A stretch of DNA of 64,000 nucleotides from Nymphalis io (taxonomy: Eukaryota > Arthropoda > Insecta > Lepidoptera > Nymphalidae). The position numbers and the translations under genes were made by a program. Positions 33,113 through 46,991 of this stretch are shown in pieces (position 1 is the stretch's first letter; each line of letters begins with the position of its first letter). The stretch spans positions 2,361,001 through 2,425,000 of the forward strand of contig NC_065895.1 of assembly GCF_905147045.1 (NCBI RefSeq), written 5' to 3'. The notes under the pieces are model-generated. The model searched no databases and had not been told where the DNA came from. It saw nothing but the letters and a program-made list of their open reading frames with translations.

Positions 33113-35749
33113 GGTTTTTTTCCAGCCCTTAATGAACTGGCGGCGGCGCGCCCCTCGGGGCGACACCGCACGCACATCTAGTTCTGCGTAAGAGCTAATT
33201 TTGATGTCTTCCAACCACTAGGACCAAACCCTTCATCACAGTTTCAGTCACACTTCACGAACAATCTATCACAAAAATTGTATCCCATAATCCGAGATAT
33301 GATGTTCACTGACGAGAAGGGATCCTCTACCTACTTCGAACGCTCATTACAATACAATACTTGCTCATCTAATTGTCTTTTTCTGAAAGCGGTCGCATAG
33401 TCACGAAACGTCCGTAGGATTCGCCTGTTCGAGTGAACACGTGCGCTCGTCAACGTGGTGCGGACGATACTGCCGTAGATTCTACGTTGAGCCGCTACGC
33501 TCGCTACAGGGGTAGGTAATTGTAAGCTCACTATGAATCACAATTTTTCGGCTGTTTGTCTCCATTGGCTACAATTAAGTTGCTTTTGTATGACATGTAT
33601 GGACCTCGGAGCAATGTCTTTACACGCGACATTACATGCAGTTCAGATATTTCGTTGATTTATTTCGGTGAACGCCTGGAGGCGTCGCGTGTGCTACTCG
33701 CTTGTAAACATTAAAACAACAATGCCCAGACTTAATTATACCTATTATTCTATTATCTACCTGAGTTAAGCATTGCCGAGTTTTTGTACAACTGTAGGAA
33801 CGGCGTCGTTAACAATAATAATAAATTAAATAATTAGACATCAATTTAAATAAAATATTAAATACATCTAATATATTTAATTTCACACGTTTCTTATTAA
33901 GATTATTGTTAGGAAAAATACTAATGTGATTAATAAGTAAATGATCGTACGAATATGTAAATTAATAATGAAACTTGACCTAAGATTGTGATTAAGTCGA
34001 AACGTCACAATCCTAAGAAGGGTGCTGACGTGGTGGAGACAAGGTTTAAGTTCCATTTAAGTGAAATAACAAACACATGTGTATATATGTGTGTATAAAA
34101 TACTTTGTCACACACTACAAAATAATTTGAATAAACGTTTCTGTATCGGAATTTTTCGCTTGTAATAAAATACGTTTTTTTCTGGATCGCCGCCTTATAT
34201 ATCAACAATTTTCCAGTAACTTATTAACATGAACATTTAATTCATACCATTGTAATATAGAGTTAACTTTGTTGTTTTTTTTTTAATTACGGAATTACTT
34301 ATCAGATTTACATTGATCTTTCAAAATATATTTTATAGTTCCAGGTTAGGTAGGTCGTATTTCTAGTGAAAAAACTAAATACAAACGATTTAGTTTTATG
34401 GTGAGTTTGATTGTTACAACTATATACCTACTATATTTTACATAATATATTATTATTAAGTTAAGAGAAAGAGAAATATATATACATATAGTTTAATTAA
34501 AAACTGTTACACTAATCTCAGTACCAACGAAACTATTTTAATGAAACCATACCTTAGTTCTTCTGAATCAAGCGCTGCCGCCAGGTCAAAATGACGGTTC
34601 AAGTCAAAAGAGCCGTCAAGCAGCTCTGTAATTACACTTTACTTGAATACGACAAAAAATGTCATAGTTTCAAGTTTATAAATACGTGCTATGGCGACGG
34701 GTTTACGGGTAAGTGAGTTGACGAAGTGAGAAGTCCGTTACAATTTTTAACTATTGAGAAATATGTATCTTCTTGAGGATAAAAAATATGAATTTGTCAA
34801 TAAAGTTAGAGAAAACTTAGCCAATGTGAGGATTCTTTCTAGACGTAAATATTCTCATTTGATGTACTTATTGACAATATTTATCTGCTCTTTATGCATT
34901 TTTGCGTAAATACTTCTGAATCGTTTTTAATGAAAACTTAAACCAGTTTTTCAATTTGTGATTATTTTATGCATTGAATGAAATTAGTATGGAACGATTA
35001 TGAATTCTATGCATGTGTGTTGTACGTTTACATTACAGTACACACAGGACTGTACAGTACATTGTACATTTTTTCTAAAATAACATTAACAAACCCCGCT
35101 GACGCTAAAAACGTAATGATTTGTCAAAATTTCCAGAAAACAGACCGATGGTTATACATATATTCCAAATAGAAGATTCTTAATTATTTCAAAATTAAGT
35201 ATCATATTATTTATTCTAAGTAGGCTCTTATAAGTAGTTTTTAAAATTATCATTTAATATCGAGCAATTTAAAAATTATGCTACTGTTAGTAAGAATGTC
35301 TTATCTTCGGAGAAATACCACCAAGAAATGGTGTCTTCTTTTTGAGTAACAGACCTATATATTACTATTATTGTCACCGCCTTACATAGACACACTGTAT
35401 AAGATATATAAAAAATAGCTTATATTGTCAATGCACCGCCAATTAAGATAGGACAGAATATATCAAATGTATACGGCTTCTCTAACGATACGAAAGTCGC
35501 AGAATATACGATGACCTTATGGGGTATTGCCACCACTAACACAAGCTATGCCCTTAATTTGAGGAGATAATAAGGATAAATTTAAGAAAAGCTTAATACT
35601 CGGTCACGTATTGCATTCCACGACGAGTATTTAGGTGGTAAGTTTAATAGGATCATTGTAAGATTTTTCGGACTCAACAAAATAATAGGAGATAGGAAAC
35701 TTATACCCATAAAAGTATTTCCATATATAAAATAATTTTATACTTTTTA
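33113..35749. other. Unannotated stretch including a CpG-richer patch
   Basis: The left 600 bp have more CpG than their surroundings and could be a promoter and 5' UTR read leftwards. The remainder is AT-rich with no recognised repeat. Confidence 0.35.
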
Positions 35750-36046
35750 CTGGTGGTAGAGCTTTGTGCAAGCTCGTCTGGGTAGGTACCACCCACTCAT
35801 CAGATATTTTACCGCAAAACAGCAGTACTTGGTATTGTTGTGTTCCGGTTTGAAGGGTGAGTGAGCCAGTGTAATTACAGGCACAAGGGACATAACATCT
35901 TAGTTCCCAAGGTTGGTGGCGCATTGGTGATGTAAGCGATGGTTAACATTTCTTACAATGCCAATGTCTAAGGGCGTTTGGTGACCACTTAGCATCAGGT
36001 GGCCCATATGCTCGTCCGCCTTCCTATTCTATATAAAAAAAAAAAA
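35750..36046 (+). repeat. SINE-A copy 8 (near full length)
   Basis: It begins TGGTGGTAGAGCTTTGTGCA and ends TTCCTATTCTATAT plus an A-run of about 10. Confidence 0.9.
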
Positions 36047-36129
36047 CAACTATCTTTGTTTTAAATATTTCATAAATAACTTAAATAACAATATTTTACG
36101 GCGGCTTTATTCGATGGAGAATAGACAGC

Positions 36130-36225
36130 AACGTAAGGGTGCACTCACTTTTCCCTCACTCTCATAAGCTTTCAAACAGCAGGACCTCAAGATTTGCAGC
36201 CAATAGAGCAACGAAGCAGTGAAAA
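36130..36225 (-). repeat. SINE-C fragment
   Basis: It keeps the blocks GGGTGCACTCACTTTTCCC, CACTCTCATAA and, after an internal deletion, GGACCTCAAGATTTGCAGCC with CAACGAAGCAGTG. Confidence 0.6.
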
Positions 36226-36624
36226 TTCGTTAATATACGAAAAACTAAACGATGTTACAAATATATTCTTGTGCCTATTGTTACAAAGATACAAATTATA
36301 TAAACATTTTTAATATTACCTGGTCATATGATGTGTTCATATTTATTCTCGGTCGAAGTGTATGTCATTTCAAATTGCAATATTTACGTTGTGTTTTTGT
36401 GTCTCGTGTTGTAACGATGCAGTCATGTCAAGTGATATCATTGAGTGAGTCAGACTCTACCTATTTACCAGTGTAACATTTAAAACTACTTTTTGTTCTA
36501 AATTGTAAATAAAAAAAAAAAAAACGATTTGTACAATCTGTATCTAAACTTGAGCATTTAGCTGGTTTTACTTCTTAGACGGTATAGACTTAACGTACCT
36601 GCTACTAATCTTTTTGATTTTTGA

Positions 36625-36790
36625 TACTAATCTTTACTAATATTATAAATGCAAAGTGTCTGTCGGTCTATCTGTTACGCTTTCACAGTTAAACCACTGA
36701 AGCGAATTTGATGAAATTTGATATGAAGCAAGCTTACACCCCAAGGCTACTTTTTAAATACACCTGTCAACTCTCGCAGACGAAAACTTA
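36625..36790 (-). repeat. Repeat F copy
   Basis: Minus-oriented: TACTAATATTATAAATGCAAAG, a shortened CTGTCGGTC tract, CAGTTAAACCACTGAAGCGA, AATTTGATATGAAGCAAGC. Confidence 0.7.
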
Positions 36791-37309
36791 TAAATAATAA
36801 TTGATCTCTTCTAATATAACAAGGCTGAAGGGTTTGCTATAAAAAAGACTGTTAATTAAATTTATAAGATAATTTAATGTTTAGCAATTAGATCGAGGTA
36901 AAAGATTATCGTAATTTGTAAACGTAGCATAATATCGCAGTTAAGTGAATCAGTCATAAACTATTAACTTGGTTTAAATGTAGCAAAAACATTTTTTTTT
37001 TAAATCGATTGAAAATTGTAATAATATACATAAAATACCGGAAAAATTGTCTGAACGATATATAATGATAGCTATAATATATCAATAATAATAAACACTG
37101 GCTCCATAGATAATAACAAGAAACATACGCATAATAGCGGTTATTAGAGGTGCAATAAAAGAAAATTAGACATATTTAAGTGTCATTTTTTATGTTTTAA
37201 AATCATACAGCATAACATAATTAAAACTTAACTAAAATTTTTATTTTTTTTTTATATTTGAACGCACTCTAAGTTAAAGGAACATCTTATAAGTGTCGCA
37301 TTACTGGGA

Positions 37310-37512
37310 TTCCTCTTTTTAAGGAGAAAATTTGGAACTTATTCCAACATGTTGTGGCAGTTTTACCCGACACATGCAGGTTTGCTCACGACGTTTTCCT
37401 TTATCAGCACGATATTAATTATAATTACAAATTAAGCACATGAAAATTCAATTGTGATTGCCTCGGTTTATTCCCCTTTACGTGATCCAACCACTTAGCT
37501 ATCTCTGCTCTT
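37310..37512 (+). repeat. Repeat D copy
   Basis: It contains GGAGAAAATTTGGAACTTATT, GACACATGCAGGTTTGCTCA, CGACGTTTTCCTT and AAATTAAGCACATGAAAATT, a dispersed repeat found throughout Lepidoptera. Other pieces are at 38750-38845, 58978-59115 and 63345-63420. Confidence 0.65.
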
Positions 37513-37847
37513 CAATGTGTGGATTCGAAGTTATTTTTTTTACCATTAAAATATAAACAACAGAAATGAACAGACGGTGATAATACAATCTAACAATTCC
37601 TCGTTTATATTATTTTGCGAGAAGAGAATAATTGAGATAATCACGTTGCCTTGCGTGACGATAATGCGATGTGCCCGCGTTTAGATTCACTGTGTCCTGG
37701 AAATCAGAAGACTACTTCATTTATACCGTAACGTGCAAGGCAATGTTGATGATTCCTATCTATTTATTTATCCTTTTATAAATCGCAAGTAAGCATGAGA
37801 TATTTTTGGTCCTGGAGTGCTATTATGTATGAACTGGTGGTGATACT

Positions 37848-38141
37848 GGTGGTAGGGCTTTGTGCAAGCTCGTCTGGGTAGGTACCACCCACTCATCAGA
37901 TATTCTACCGCAAAACAGCAATACTTGGTATTGTTGTGTTCCGGTTTGAAGGGTGAGTGAGCCAGTGTAATTACAGGCACAAGGGACATAAAATCTTAGT
38001 TCCCAAGGTTGGTGGCGCATTGGATATGTAAGCGATGGTTGACATTTCTTACAATGCTAATGTCTAAGAGCGTTGGTGACCACTTACCATCAGGTGGCCC
38101 ATATGCTCGTCCGCCTTCCTATTCTATAAAAAAAAAAAAAG
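37848..38141 (+). repeat. SINE-A copy 9 (full length, young)
   Basis: Runs from TACTGGTGGTAGGGCTTTG to CCTTCCTATTCTATAAAAAA. It is among the copies closest to the family consensus and makes two overlapping spurious minus-strand ORFs. Confidence 0.92.
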
Positions 38142-38749
38142 AACTCACTTCGTAACTAACTTCTGAAATGTTGAAATCAGATTAACGATGACACGCTTTA
38201 TGATGTGTATCTTTTAAATGTGATATTTTTTATAGTTCATATAATATTCTGAGGTGAGGGTCAAGTTGACTCTAATATACCAATTTATCGATTATATATA
38301 TATCGACGAGCAGCCTCCTTATAATTGTCTGCCTGGAGTTAGGTTATAGAAATGTAATTATACTTAAAATAGTTTACTCCCTTATAAAACAGCCCTATTG
38401 TTATCTATACTTATAAAACCCCGACCCGACTAAGTATCAACGCACAGTCTACTAAGCCTACTGAGTTTAAAAAGCGGAAGTTTGCAATATAGGTTTATTG
38501 TATTTATTTTATAACGTCAGCGTTCGATAAGACTAAATTTTTTGAGAGGTACTTGTGATTAGATTTTGCCAGTACAATTTCAGTACGGGTACGGGCAACT
38601 TGTATAATATACAAACCATTACCATACGTTCCAATAATAATCGTCAAGGGGTTCCGACACATTTTATACCATTCCAATTTTAACTTATGTTATTATATAA
38701 AAATAGCCACCGCGATTTATTCTACACAAGATTGGTATTAATATTATTG

Positions 38750-38845
38750 AAATTCTTTGGTGGAGCAGCATTGGAACGTGGTGGAATAAACTCCAAACGT
38801 TCTTCTCTAAGTGAGAAAAGGACATTTACAGGCCTTTACTATATA
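38750..38845 (-). repeat. Repeat D fragment
   Basis: The minus strand reads CGTTTGGAGTTTATTCCACC then CGTTCCAATGCTGCTCCACC, matching the central part of repeat D. Confidence 0.6.
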
Positions 38846-39349
38846 TTTACAAATGATAATTAAAGAAACAAAAACCATTTGGTTTAATCATTAATAATTA
38901 TAACAAATTTTCAATTATTAATATGACGAATTCGATTTATATAAAAACGGGGTTAGTTGGGCGACGTGAAGTCACATGAATGACGTCAATTCACATACAA
39001 TAAGTTTATTGCATTATATATAAATAACTTTGTCAACATTGGACCTAATATAAGTTATTATTAAGTGTCACTCTTATTTCATTTAGCATGTATCTAGTGT
39101 ATTAACTTATATATATATTATTCGTATCTGTTTTGAACTCAACAAAGCATCGGCAGTTGAAACTGAATCATCCTGGAACAGATGATCTATATCTATCTAT
39201 AACTGTACCGAGAAATAAAAATATTATTAGTTCAGCCCGCGCTTCGGTTTATAATGTTTAAATATTGACGAATTGATCGGAAACATCTCTGTGGTAAGAC
39301 TGACTGCATTTCTATTTTCTACAATTAATTTATGTATATGTTTATATTT

Positions 39350-39512
39350 ACTGTTGGTAGGAGTTGTAAGCTCGTCTGGGTAGGTACCACCCACTTATAA
39401 GAAATTCTACCGCAAAACAGAAGTTGTTGTGTTCCGTTTGGAATGGTGAGTGAGCCAGTGAAACTTCATGCACAAGGGAAATGGCATCTTAGATTCTAAA
39501 GGTTGGTGGCGA
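39350..39512 (+). repeat. SINE-A copy 10 (3'-truncated)
   Basis: It starts TACTGTTGGTAGGAGTTGTA and stops at AAAGGTTGGTGGCGA; the 3' third and tail are absent. Truncation at the tail side is unusual for retroposition and suggests later deletion. Confidence 0.75.
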
Positions 39513-40028
39513 CAACAATACTGAGTATTGCTATTGATGTCAAATTGTTCTAGGAACTGTACAAGGCATCATTATTTAAGTTATAATACCAACATCAGCT
39601 ATTGAAAGTTATACAAACTATAATAAGCCCCTTTTATATTTTAAAAATAAATTAGGTCAACGGGTACATTGTTAATGATGTGTATATACTGGGCTCATTA
39701 AAATTCAACGCTGCGCCTTCCACGTGTTCGTGTGTTGAAATACATCGCATCTCTCCATCTAAAGGACCCCTATGAGGTTTGACCCATTTACGTGGCATTC
39801 TTTTGTATCAAATTCGCATCATGTTTATACTTTATATGGTATATAGAGTTCTTAGAAATCGTATTTATAACAAAAGTAAAATAAACTGTCTTCGAGTAGG
39901 TTCTTCCAAGTTCTTTTGAATTATCATATTGTTAGATTTAAAAACTTAATTTTGGAATGTAGAAACTACCAAGATGAAACTTCAAGAAACTTGATTATAA
40001 TACTACATATATATTTGACGAGCATTTA

Positions 40029-40299
40029 CGAGCCGGTTGGCGTGGTTGGTAGATACTTGCCTTTCACGCCGAAGGTTTTGGGTTCGATTTTCACACAGAC
40101 CTTTGTGGGCATGAACATGTTAGTTTGTCCTGAGCCTGGGTGTAATTATCTATATAAGTACGTATTTACAAAAGAAAATTAGTATATGTAGTGTATCAGT
40201 TGTCTGGTTTCCATAGCACAAGCTTTGTACAAGTTTAATTTGGGATCAGATGGCCGTGTGTGAAAAATGTCCCAGGATATTATTATTATTATTATTATC
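40029..40299 (+). repeat. SINE-B copy 1, tRNA-derived
   Basis: A tRNA-like head begins GCCGGTTGGCGTGGTTGGTA, where TGGCGTGGTTGG fits the A box. The B box GGGTTCGATTTTC is slightly decayed in this copy, followed by a body of about 170 bp and a (ATT)n tail. SINE-B copies also occur at 46328, 58343 and 62672. Confidence 0.88.
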
Positions 40300-41716
40300 T
40301 ATGATATGATATATGAAATAAGAATAAAATTCTGTTGGTATTGTGTGAAACAGAACGTATACTATGCGTCTTTTATAATCTATTATAATTTTGTTTCGAC
40401 TTAACGCTTATATTATTTATATATTATTTAGGTTAAATGACAACTGAAGTAAAACTTTCGATTGCCTGTTCACACGCGTAACTTCCATAGATTGTCAATG
40501 TCGGAAGCAGTATTGTATTTCTATAGTATGGTCATCAGTATTGTATTAGTTTGTAAAATGGCACACGCTTACGACATCAGGAAATAAGATAAAATTGAGT
40601 TGCGAGATGTTATAAGTTGAAAAGTTGCAATAAAATGAATAAATATAATAATATGAATAGAAGAAAAAATTGTAAGATAAAAACAAAATCTTCATTAAAA
40701 AAAACTCAAACTCAGATATAGAACAAGCATCGTAACAGAGTCTTGACACCATAGGTACTCGAGAGGCGAAATGTCAAGTCCTACTTATTCAATTTACAAA
40801 TCTAATATTAGCACGTTAAAAGTATATTTCAAAATAAATTAACAAGATAAAGAAGGTGAGTTTGCAGCTTTTATTTTTAATTTCTTCTACTCAAACTTAG
40901 CTGCTGCCTCTTCTGTCTGACCATTAAGGCGAAATGGGTATGAATTGAACCTTCACATGGCTAGGCGGCATGTATATCTTTCAGTAATTAAGATCACAAT
41001 ATCTAAATACACTTAAAATAATGTACAATAAAGCATTGCTCTTTATCCCTAGAATCTTATATTTGAGTGGTACCAATCCCGACGAGCTCTACCATTAACT
41101 AGCAAAAGGTAAAACACATATTTTATCTACCACCAGTTCGATTTCCGAAACAGTCATAGTAGTTGTAATAATTAATTGCTATTTAGATGCAATGTACCCA
41201 GTACCATGTACATTTATTGTACTCCTATGTAATATTAATCGGTTCGTCCCATACCCTTAGTCATAATAATTAATTTAATATAACAATGACTCATTTTATC
41301 GTAGCATTATCGATAACTACAATCATTACATTTTACGATACAATATTTATTAACTCGTACCTTTTAACAGCACGAAGTATATGTCCGCTTGATTGAGTCA
41401 GGCAGTGGATAGTCAAACTGATCAATGCATATGCGTAAGCCCTTCGAGTTTGGAAATATTTGGTTTGTTTTACGATTCCCAGACAAACCCACACACCATT
41501 TTATATTATTAACGGGAAGTTTTTTATAAAAGCGATTGTTATATTCTAATTTTAAAAATCTCTCTCATTGAATTGAGGCTCCCACGGTTCGATTATAATA
41601 AAAAGAGAAACTTAAAAACATTTTTAATAAATTAAATTGATAATAAGACTTTGTAATTCGAAATCTACTTACGGAGATTTTGAATTTAAAATAGTTTAAA
41701 AATAACTATTAAGAAA

Positions 41717-41794
41717 ATGAGCATACACGAGGAGACTGGAGGAGGATGGACATACAGCCGGAAGGATGTAATTACTCAAGATACTTTCCATACA
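41717..41794. other. Start of a microsatellite-driven ORF
   Basis: An ATG here opens a frame that continues as Ile-Tyr repeats through the adjacent (TA)n tract. The 28 or so non-repetitive codons show nothing recognisable; I regard the ORF as spurious. Confidence 0.6.
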
Positions 41795-41841
41795 TACATA
41801 TATATATATAAATATATATATATATACATATATATATATAA

Positions 41842-41936
<95 letters not shown>

Positions 41937-41937
41937 T
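41795..41937. repeat. Long (TA)n microsatellite
   Basis: About 140 bp of TA dinucleotides with scattered A and C/G interruptions (TATATAAATATATA, TACATATATA). It is the longest simple repeat in the window. Confidence 0.95.
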
Positions 41938-42895
41938 CTCAGGCTGAAACTGACAATATTTAATATAAATGGTTAAGTTAGAACTATTTTATAGATAACG
42001 ACTGGACAGTTACAATTCACGACCGTTAGTCAAAGGATTTAATATTTATAGTATCATACCAACAGTTCGTTATAATGATTCATATCATATCACGCATGCG
42101 CCGTTGCCGAGTTGTAATCTATTGCAATAATTAAAAGTCAACTATATACAAATACATCTATCTCTCTTTTACATTAACTAAATATCATTATATCTTTTTC
42201 TCATATGTATCTTAAGTGTTTAGTTTTTTTTTTTAAATAGCATGCACAGATTTAAATATATATTTAAAAAAGGAATAAATAATATATACATATTTCTACT
42301 AGTTTCTATCTATGTAACTAGTTTAACAAGTCATTGTACCTAAATAATGCGAAATAGTTTTTAAAACGATTTCTGTACGATTATCATATTATAAATAGAA
42401 ATTATTTAATTGTTTGCAATTTGTTTTTCTGATCGAGATAATTAACTCGGAGTTTATGCCTTTTAGCAATATACGGTTTTGCTTAATGAGTAATAAATAA
42501 ATGAATGAAGTATAAATAAATAATTATTGTGTTATATGTAAATCACTTCTAGATTACTATTAAATGGTTGTGTGATAAACATTCTTAATACGTTATTTCC
42601 ATGTAAAATGCAAGTTACGCCACATATGGGCTTCTAATCTTTGATGCGTCCAGGCGTACTTAATTTGATTACGTGTATAATTAAATTATAATATCATGAT
42701 TCTTTAATAAATTTCATTAGATTAGTATATAAAATTTACTAAGTATAGAAATAAATATTTCTTTAATCATGTTCCATGCTTTCCTATCGTTCATTCAGCT
42801 TGTGTGTAAAATTATGGCGTAGTATCATGAATGTACCATGATGACCACTACAATGGTAGACTAGCTAATTGAACAGTACATATTATAGTACAAAA

Positions 42896-43112
42896 ATGTG
42901 TGCCTAAGCTCAAGTGCACTCTCTATTCCCTCATTCTCATAATCCGACTGGACGGAAGATCCCATACGACTTAGAGTTCCGGCGCAAACTTTCAGTTTCT
43001 GAGGTGCGATTGAGATTTTCTGGGCGGAAAATCAAATAACTTTTTTTAGTCCGAAACAAAAACTTTGAATCCGAGGACCTCGGTATTTGCGACCTTAGAC
43101 AGGCAGCCAACG
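42896..43112 (-). repeat. SINE-C, degenerate copy
   Basis: Recognisable blocks are AAGTGCACTCTCTATTCCCT, CATAATCCGA, GAGATTTTCTG and GACCTCGGTATTTGCGACCT. The B box is mutated. Confidence 0.65.
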
Positions 43113-43440
43113 TACAATGTATAGAAAACAAATGGGATCGGATAATTGTTTACAAAAAAAAATTGAGACATTGCACCATTGCCTATTACACCTTATTAAA
43201 TATCCAAAACTAAAATCCGATTAAAAAATACTTATTTATGTAGGCCAGACAAGACCGGCCTGGTAGGATGGCCACTCGTCAGTTATCGAACGTCTTCAAC
43301 AGATGTTTCGTAAAGATGTGTTCCGGTATGGTATAGGTAAGGGGCTGCTAATACATGTGATGTCGATCCACTTTTGTTATAAGACCTTTTCATCATCGCT
43401 CATTGTACATTTGCCTCCGTTTTATATAGAAAAAAATATC

Positions 43441-45111
43441 AATCGAAACTAAAACGTCTCGATTACAAATTCTATTATAAATATCGATAAGTTAATTATA
43501 ATTGTTCAGACTAACATAGAGTTAATAGCTAGCGCCTGACCTACTGCGGAACGATAGGTATCAGGCGATTCTTATAATCGTTCGTGTCGTAAGGTTATTT
43601 TCGGTAGTTCATTACAGGTACTAACGAATTACCATATCAGCAGTTCTATATGAAACAATATCAGGCGTGAGATTTGAATGATTCAAACGAGTAAGTCAAT
43701 AAGTTAACATTTTTAAAATTCGAACATCTTCGAAAACATGAAAAATATTGCCATTGAAAAAAAACCGAACGATATAAATTATTGTATAGAAAAAACAATT
43801 CTTTTATGACCTTTTCTTGGATAATATATGAACAAAGGGCTATATATATTTATAGTAAACTATAAATTGAACAGAAATATAATAAGGTCAGTGAACTAGT
43901 TCATGTTCGTTTTAAATAACGTTGTTAGTTTTTTTTATATGGTTATACTATAAATATTTTGTACAAAAAAAGAAATGAGGTTTATAGATGTATGTAAACG
44001 ACCGTATATTTTAAAAACTATCATCTATTACAAATTAGTTTATTTTATTAATATGTTAATATTTTGGTAAGAGCATGTGACGATTATAATAAACGCCACT
44101 CTAATACAGATATCTTTAAGGAAAATTTATTTAAGTTCTTAGAAGCCTAAAAAAACTGCATTTGTCATTAATATTCCTATATTTTTATTTGTTCTGCTTT
44201 TTAAATTACATTTTAAATACTTGACTTCATATATTTTTGTTAGGTTCACTCCATGTTTGAATGTACTAGTGGAAACTTTCTTGGCTTATGTGAGACTTAT
44301 TTTGTTACCAAATGTTTATGTATTATATTATGCTGTATGTTTCCCAAATAAATAAATAAATATATTTTATTCGAAATGTACTTTGGCTCTTTTAGCTCAA
44401 AGCCACAGCATTATACGTGCACACAAATACTCAACTGCAAAACAAACTATTATTCTAAGAGGTTTAAAAATAGACCAATTTATGTTTATAATATCAAGTA
44501 CAGATTTATTAATTACAGGGAAGCAAGCTTACAATAGACGCATCCTTATTAAGTCCGGCTTATTGTTAGTCAGTCATTTACGTTAATTTGTTTTATTCAT
44601 CTTACACATGACGAGCTCTGTCAGTAAATGTGCTGCGTAAAATAAAACCTTAATTATTTTCTTTATAAAGGAAACCTATTCTTTATTACTTCGTATAATA
44701 ATATTAATCACTGAAATAGGTAAGCATTATAAATTGGTATTTTTAAAAGTTTTAAATATTTCATGGGTTTTATAAATAATAGTTTTTCTAATAATCATTT
44801 AACAATATAATAACATATATACATAACATAGACAAATATTATATATTGTTTATAAAATGTATATTGTTATGTATATTTACCATGTATATTCTGAAATTAG
44901 TTTTACTTGCAGTCGGATTTTTCCAAAATAATAGGTATTTCTTAAGAATTTTGGTACTTCATGCGCAGCATTTCTATTCGTCAAATATCATCAAAATTTA
45001 TTAAATCTTAATTTATTTCGTATTAAAATTATACAGTACTAAGGCATTTCTTTGAAAATATTCTAATAATCTTTATAAAAGTAAAATACTATTATAGTTG
45101 TGTATAAATAA
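43441..45111. other. AT-rich stretch with no recognised gene
   Basis: Apart from an (AATA)n-like piece at 44345-44375 that may be a LINE tail, nothing is recognised. Confidence 0.4.
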
Positions 45112-45206
45112 AAAGGATTTTTATTGTGTCGGGAGCATCCTACTGCGCACACGCATCTCATGTGTCGCCGTCACTCCGGCGTAGTCAATGGATCAACGAA
45201 TGACAG
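45112..45206 (+). other. Candidate coding exon with a CAG|GTATGA donor
   Basis: A GC-richer patch in AT-rich DNA is open on the plus strand, reading CREHPTAHTHLMCRRHSGVV then NGSTND and ending with two bases (AG) before a donor. Its phase matches the candidate exon at 46992. No acceptor with a clear pyrimidine tract is visible on the left, and no homologue is recognised. Confidence 0.18.
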
Positions 45207-46327
45207 GTATGAAAACTGGTTCTAATATACACAATATACGTTTAACTTTATTATGTTACAAATTTACGCAAATTATAATTATAATATAGACATCTTTATA
45301 TGTAATTTATATACAAATTCCATAAGAATATAAACACTAAATGGCCCAAGTCACTATCTGTAATGAGCTTTTATTTTTGTGTTTGAACCAAAGCATTCCT
45401 TAGGTGATAACAATATTAAAAAAATAAGCGATTCTAACGTAGTAAAATGTAAATGTTATAAAACTATGTAAGTCCTAGAAGTCCAGGTCTTAACATCCTT
45501 ACACGTATCCAGGACAAAACCGTAAATGAATATCATAGTATCCTGAGTGAAAACTAATAATGATGTATAAGTGAAATAAATGAATTATATCACAATTTAA
45601 ATTGAACCATTATAACGTGACCCGTATCTTGTATTGAGGAAACATATTTGTAACGTAAAAGAGCATAAATTTTTCATACATATACATAGATCATAACTTA
45701 CATTTATCCTTCGGTGGCACTTGATGCTGTCGTTCTATTTCTCTCTGGTCATTGAACTATCGCATTATTTATATGTTAAGGTTAAAATTATTTCAGTGAC
45801 ATACTTTATAGCCTTGACAGTTTATAGAAAATACATATATCAGATAGATGATAAGATTCCTTACAGAGTCTGAACCTATACAAAAAGACAGTCATAATTT
45901 TCATAAAGTTCATATAAGTGTGGCGTCTTAACCCAATCATACTGTGACGATATAACGGTATAGTTATAACATGCGTATTGTCGCAACCTTTTTTTACAGC
46001 ATTTGTTTTGTTTTTTTTGTAACAGTTATGATGTTTTGTTGGACAAATTGTAAATTGGATTTTTGGACGTTTATTACTGTTCTATTTATAAAATGCCGTG
46101 AATGTGCCCTAGACTCTTACTTTCACCGAATAAGACAATAGAATTTTTAAATCCATTGTTTCTTGTGACATTTTTCATATAATTACCGCCGTTAACAACA
46201 ATGAGACATTTTAAATGGCAGCGGTTAGGTTAGCTTTGCTCTGATTGACGATATAATTATCTGTAAATGCAATGGAAATATATCTAATGCGTCAAAATGA
46301 TTTAATAAATAACTCATAAATTAACGT

Positions 46328-46576
46328 AATAATATCCTGGGACATTATTCACACACGGCCATCTGATCCCAACTAAGCAGAGCTTGTATGATGGAAGCCA
46401 GACAACTGCAATACTACATATACTACTTTTCTTTTGTAAATACATACTTATATAGATAATTAACCCAGACTCAGGACAAATAGACATGTTCATGCACACA
46501 AATGCCTGTCCTGGATGGGAATCAAATCCACAACCTTCGGCGTGAAAAGCAAGTATCTACCAACCACGGCAACGGT
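46328..46576 (-). repeat. SINE-B copy 2
   Basis: A minus-oriented copy with the tRNA-like head at the right (plus strand GGGAATCAAATCCACAACC, so the B box reads GGATTTGATTCCC). The tail at the left is ATAATAT. Confidence 0.88.
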
Positions 46577-46991
46577 CCGTTGTAACGATTCCATGTCTAA
46601 TTTATTTTATTTATTTAGGGTTTAAGCAAAAAGTGTTATAGTATGGACAAGAGACTGTATTTATGAATTTTATTTTAGAGATACCGAAAATGACAACACC
46701 TTGAACAGAAACGTTTGATATAGCAAATCTGTTTCTTCTAAGTTTTAGGTAAATCAATATTGAAGTATTTCAATTAGTCAGATTAACGATGGGTGGTTTT
46801 TGATTATACTACTAATATACCCTTAATGCCATCTCATCATACAAGCGTAATATATCATTTTAAATGTCGAAATTATATCCGATTAAAGTTTTATAACAAG
46901 AAAATAATACTCTAACGTATAAAATATACTACTGAGTGCTAAATGTATAAAATTGATCTTCAAAACTCAAGTATCGTATGCAATATCGTAG

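Noticed and set aside
33331..33531. 66-codon minus-strand ORF in the CpG-richer patch
   Set aside because: It lies in the presumed promoter/UTR block, has no recognisable domain, and no start context; treated as non-coding.
41717..41947. 76-codon ORF rich in Ile-Tyr pairs
   Set aside because: It is the translation of a (TA)n microsatellite; not a gene.
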